The notes under the pieces are model-generated. The model worked only from the letters and a program-made list of their open reading frames with translations. It did not search any database and was not told where the DNA came from. The position numbers were made by a program, and so were the translations under genes. A stretch of 64,000 nt of DNA, taken from positions 248,001-312,000 of the forward strand of contig JUEB01000017.1 of assembly GCA_000802095.1 (NCBI GenBank), given 5' to 3'. Below, piece after piece: positions 63,975 through 64,000 of this stretch. Positions within the stretch are counted from its first letter, which is position 1. Each line of letters opens with the position of its first letter. The stretch is from Peptococcaceae bacterium BICA1-7 (GTDB taxonomy: Bacteria > Bacillota > Desulfotomaculia > Desulfotomaculales > Desulfocucumaceae).

Positions 63975-64000
63975 TAATAAATATTTCCACTTGAATTATT

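Overview
The window looks like a chromosomal segment of a spore-forming clostridium related to the Peptococcaceae (Desulfotomaculum/Pelotomaculum type). This is an inference from gene content and order. The supporting evidence is a SigI/RsgI pair, a T-box in front of hisS-aspS, a 6S RNA gene between aspS and tcdA as in Bacillus subtilis, the ireB-ruvX-DUF1292-mltG-U32 order, a sporulation-type histidine kinase, a LexA box at recA, a sigma-54 system and a selenoprotein. Most genes lie on the minus strand in short, tightly spaced operons.

Layout. Positions 1-2.8 kb hold the end of a sigma-54 activator, followed by a CheW-chemoreceptor pair with a good sigma-54 promoter. From 3 to 7.8 kb are a small unknown protein, a methyltransferase, and sigI-rsgI with a secreted copper-amine-oxidase-N domain protein. 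From 7.9 to 14.9 kb lies a cyclic-di-GMP block: a degenerate receiver, a PAS-GGDEF-HD-GYP protein and a GGDEF-EAL-CBS-GGDEF protein. From 15 to 18 kb come a UspA protein, a cobalamin riboswitch with no obvious target, a selenocysteine glutaredoxin, thioredoxin, an FmdB zinc ribbon, a ferredoxin and a triple-HTH regulator. From 18 to 30 kb are cell-wall and tRNA genes (class B PBP, U32, MltG, VanW, DUF1292, RuvX, aldo/keto reductase, IreB, AlaRS). From 30 to 38.3 kb are transporters, small proteins and the sulfur block rrf2-iscS-iscU-mnmA, with rarA upstream. From 38.7 to 51.5 kb are a winged-helix protein, thioredoxin, tcdA, 6S RNA, aspS, hisS with its T-box, then MBL hydrolase, dtd, rel and recJ. 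From 51.7 to 64 kb are yraN, an HD-GYP protein, a sporulation-type kinase, recA, a GIY-YIG-HIT fusion operon, several very small proteins, tRNA-Thr and tRNA-Tyr, an XRE regulator and a small membrane protein.

How it fits together. The redox cluster at 16-17.2 kb combines a Sec-containing glutaredoxin with thioredoxin, ferredoxin and zinc-ribbon proteins. The rrf2-iscS-iscU-mnmA block joins Fe-S assembly to tRNA thiolation. The c-di-GMP proteins (three) and the chemoreceptor genes point to regulated motility or surface life.

The least ordinary elements are: an in-frame TGA read as selenocysteine with a SECIS-like hairpin; a GIY-YIG-HIT fusion; a cobalamin riboswitch followed by two terminators and a stress protein; an unidentified structured RNA near 22.5 kb; a dispersed repeat inserted inside the hisS T-box leader; and a three-copy MITE-like repeat. 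All calls were made by reading the sequence; no database search was possible.
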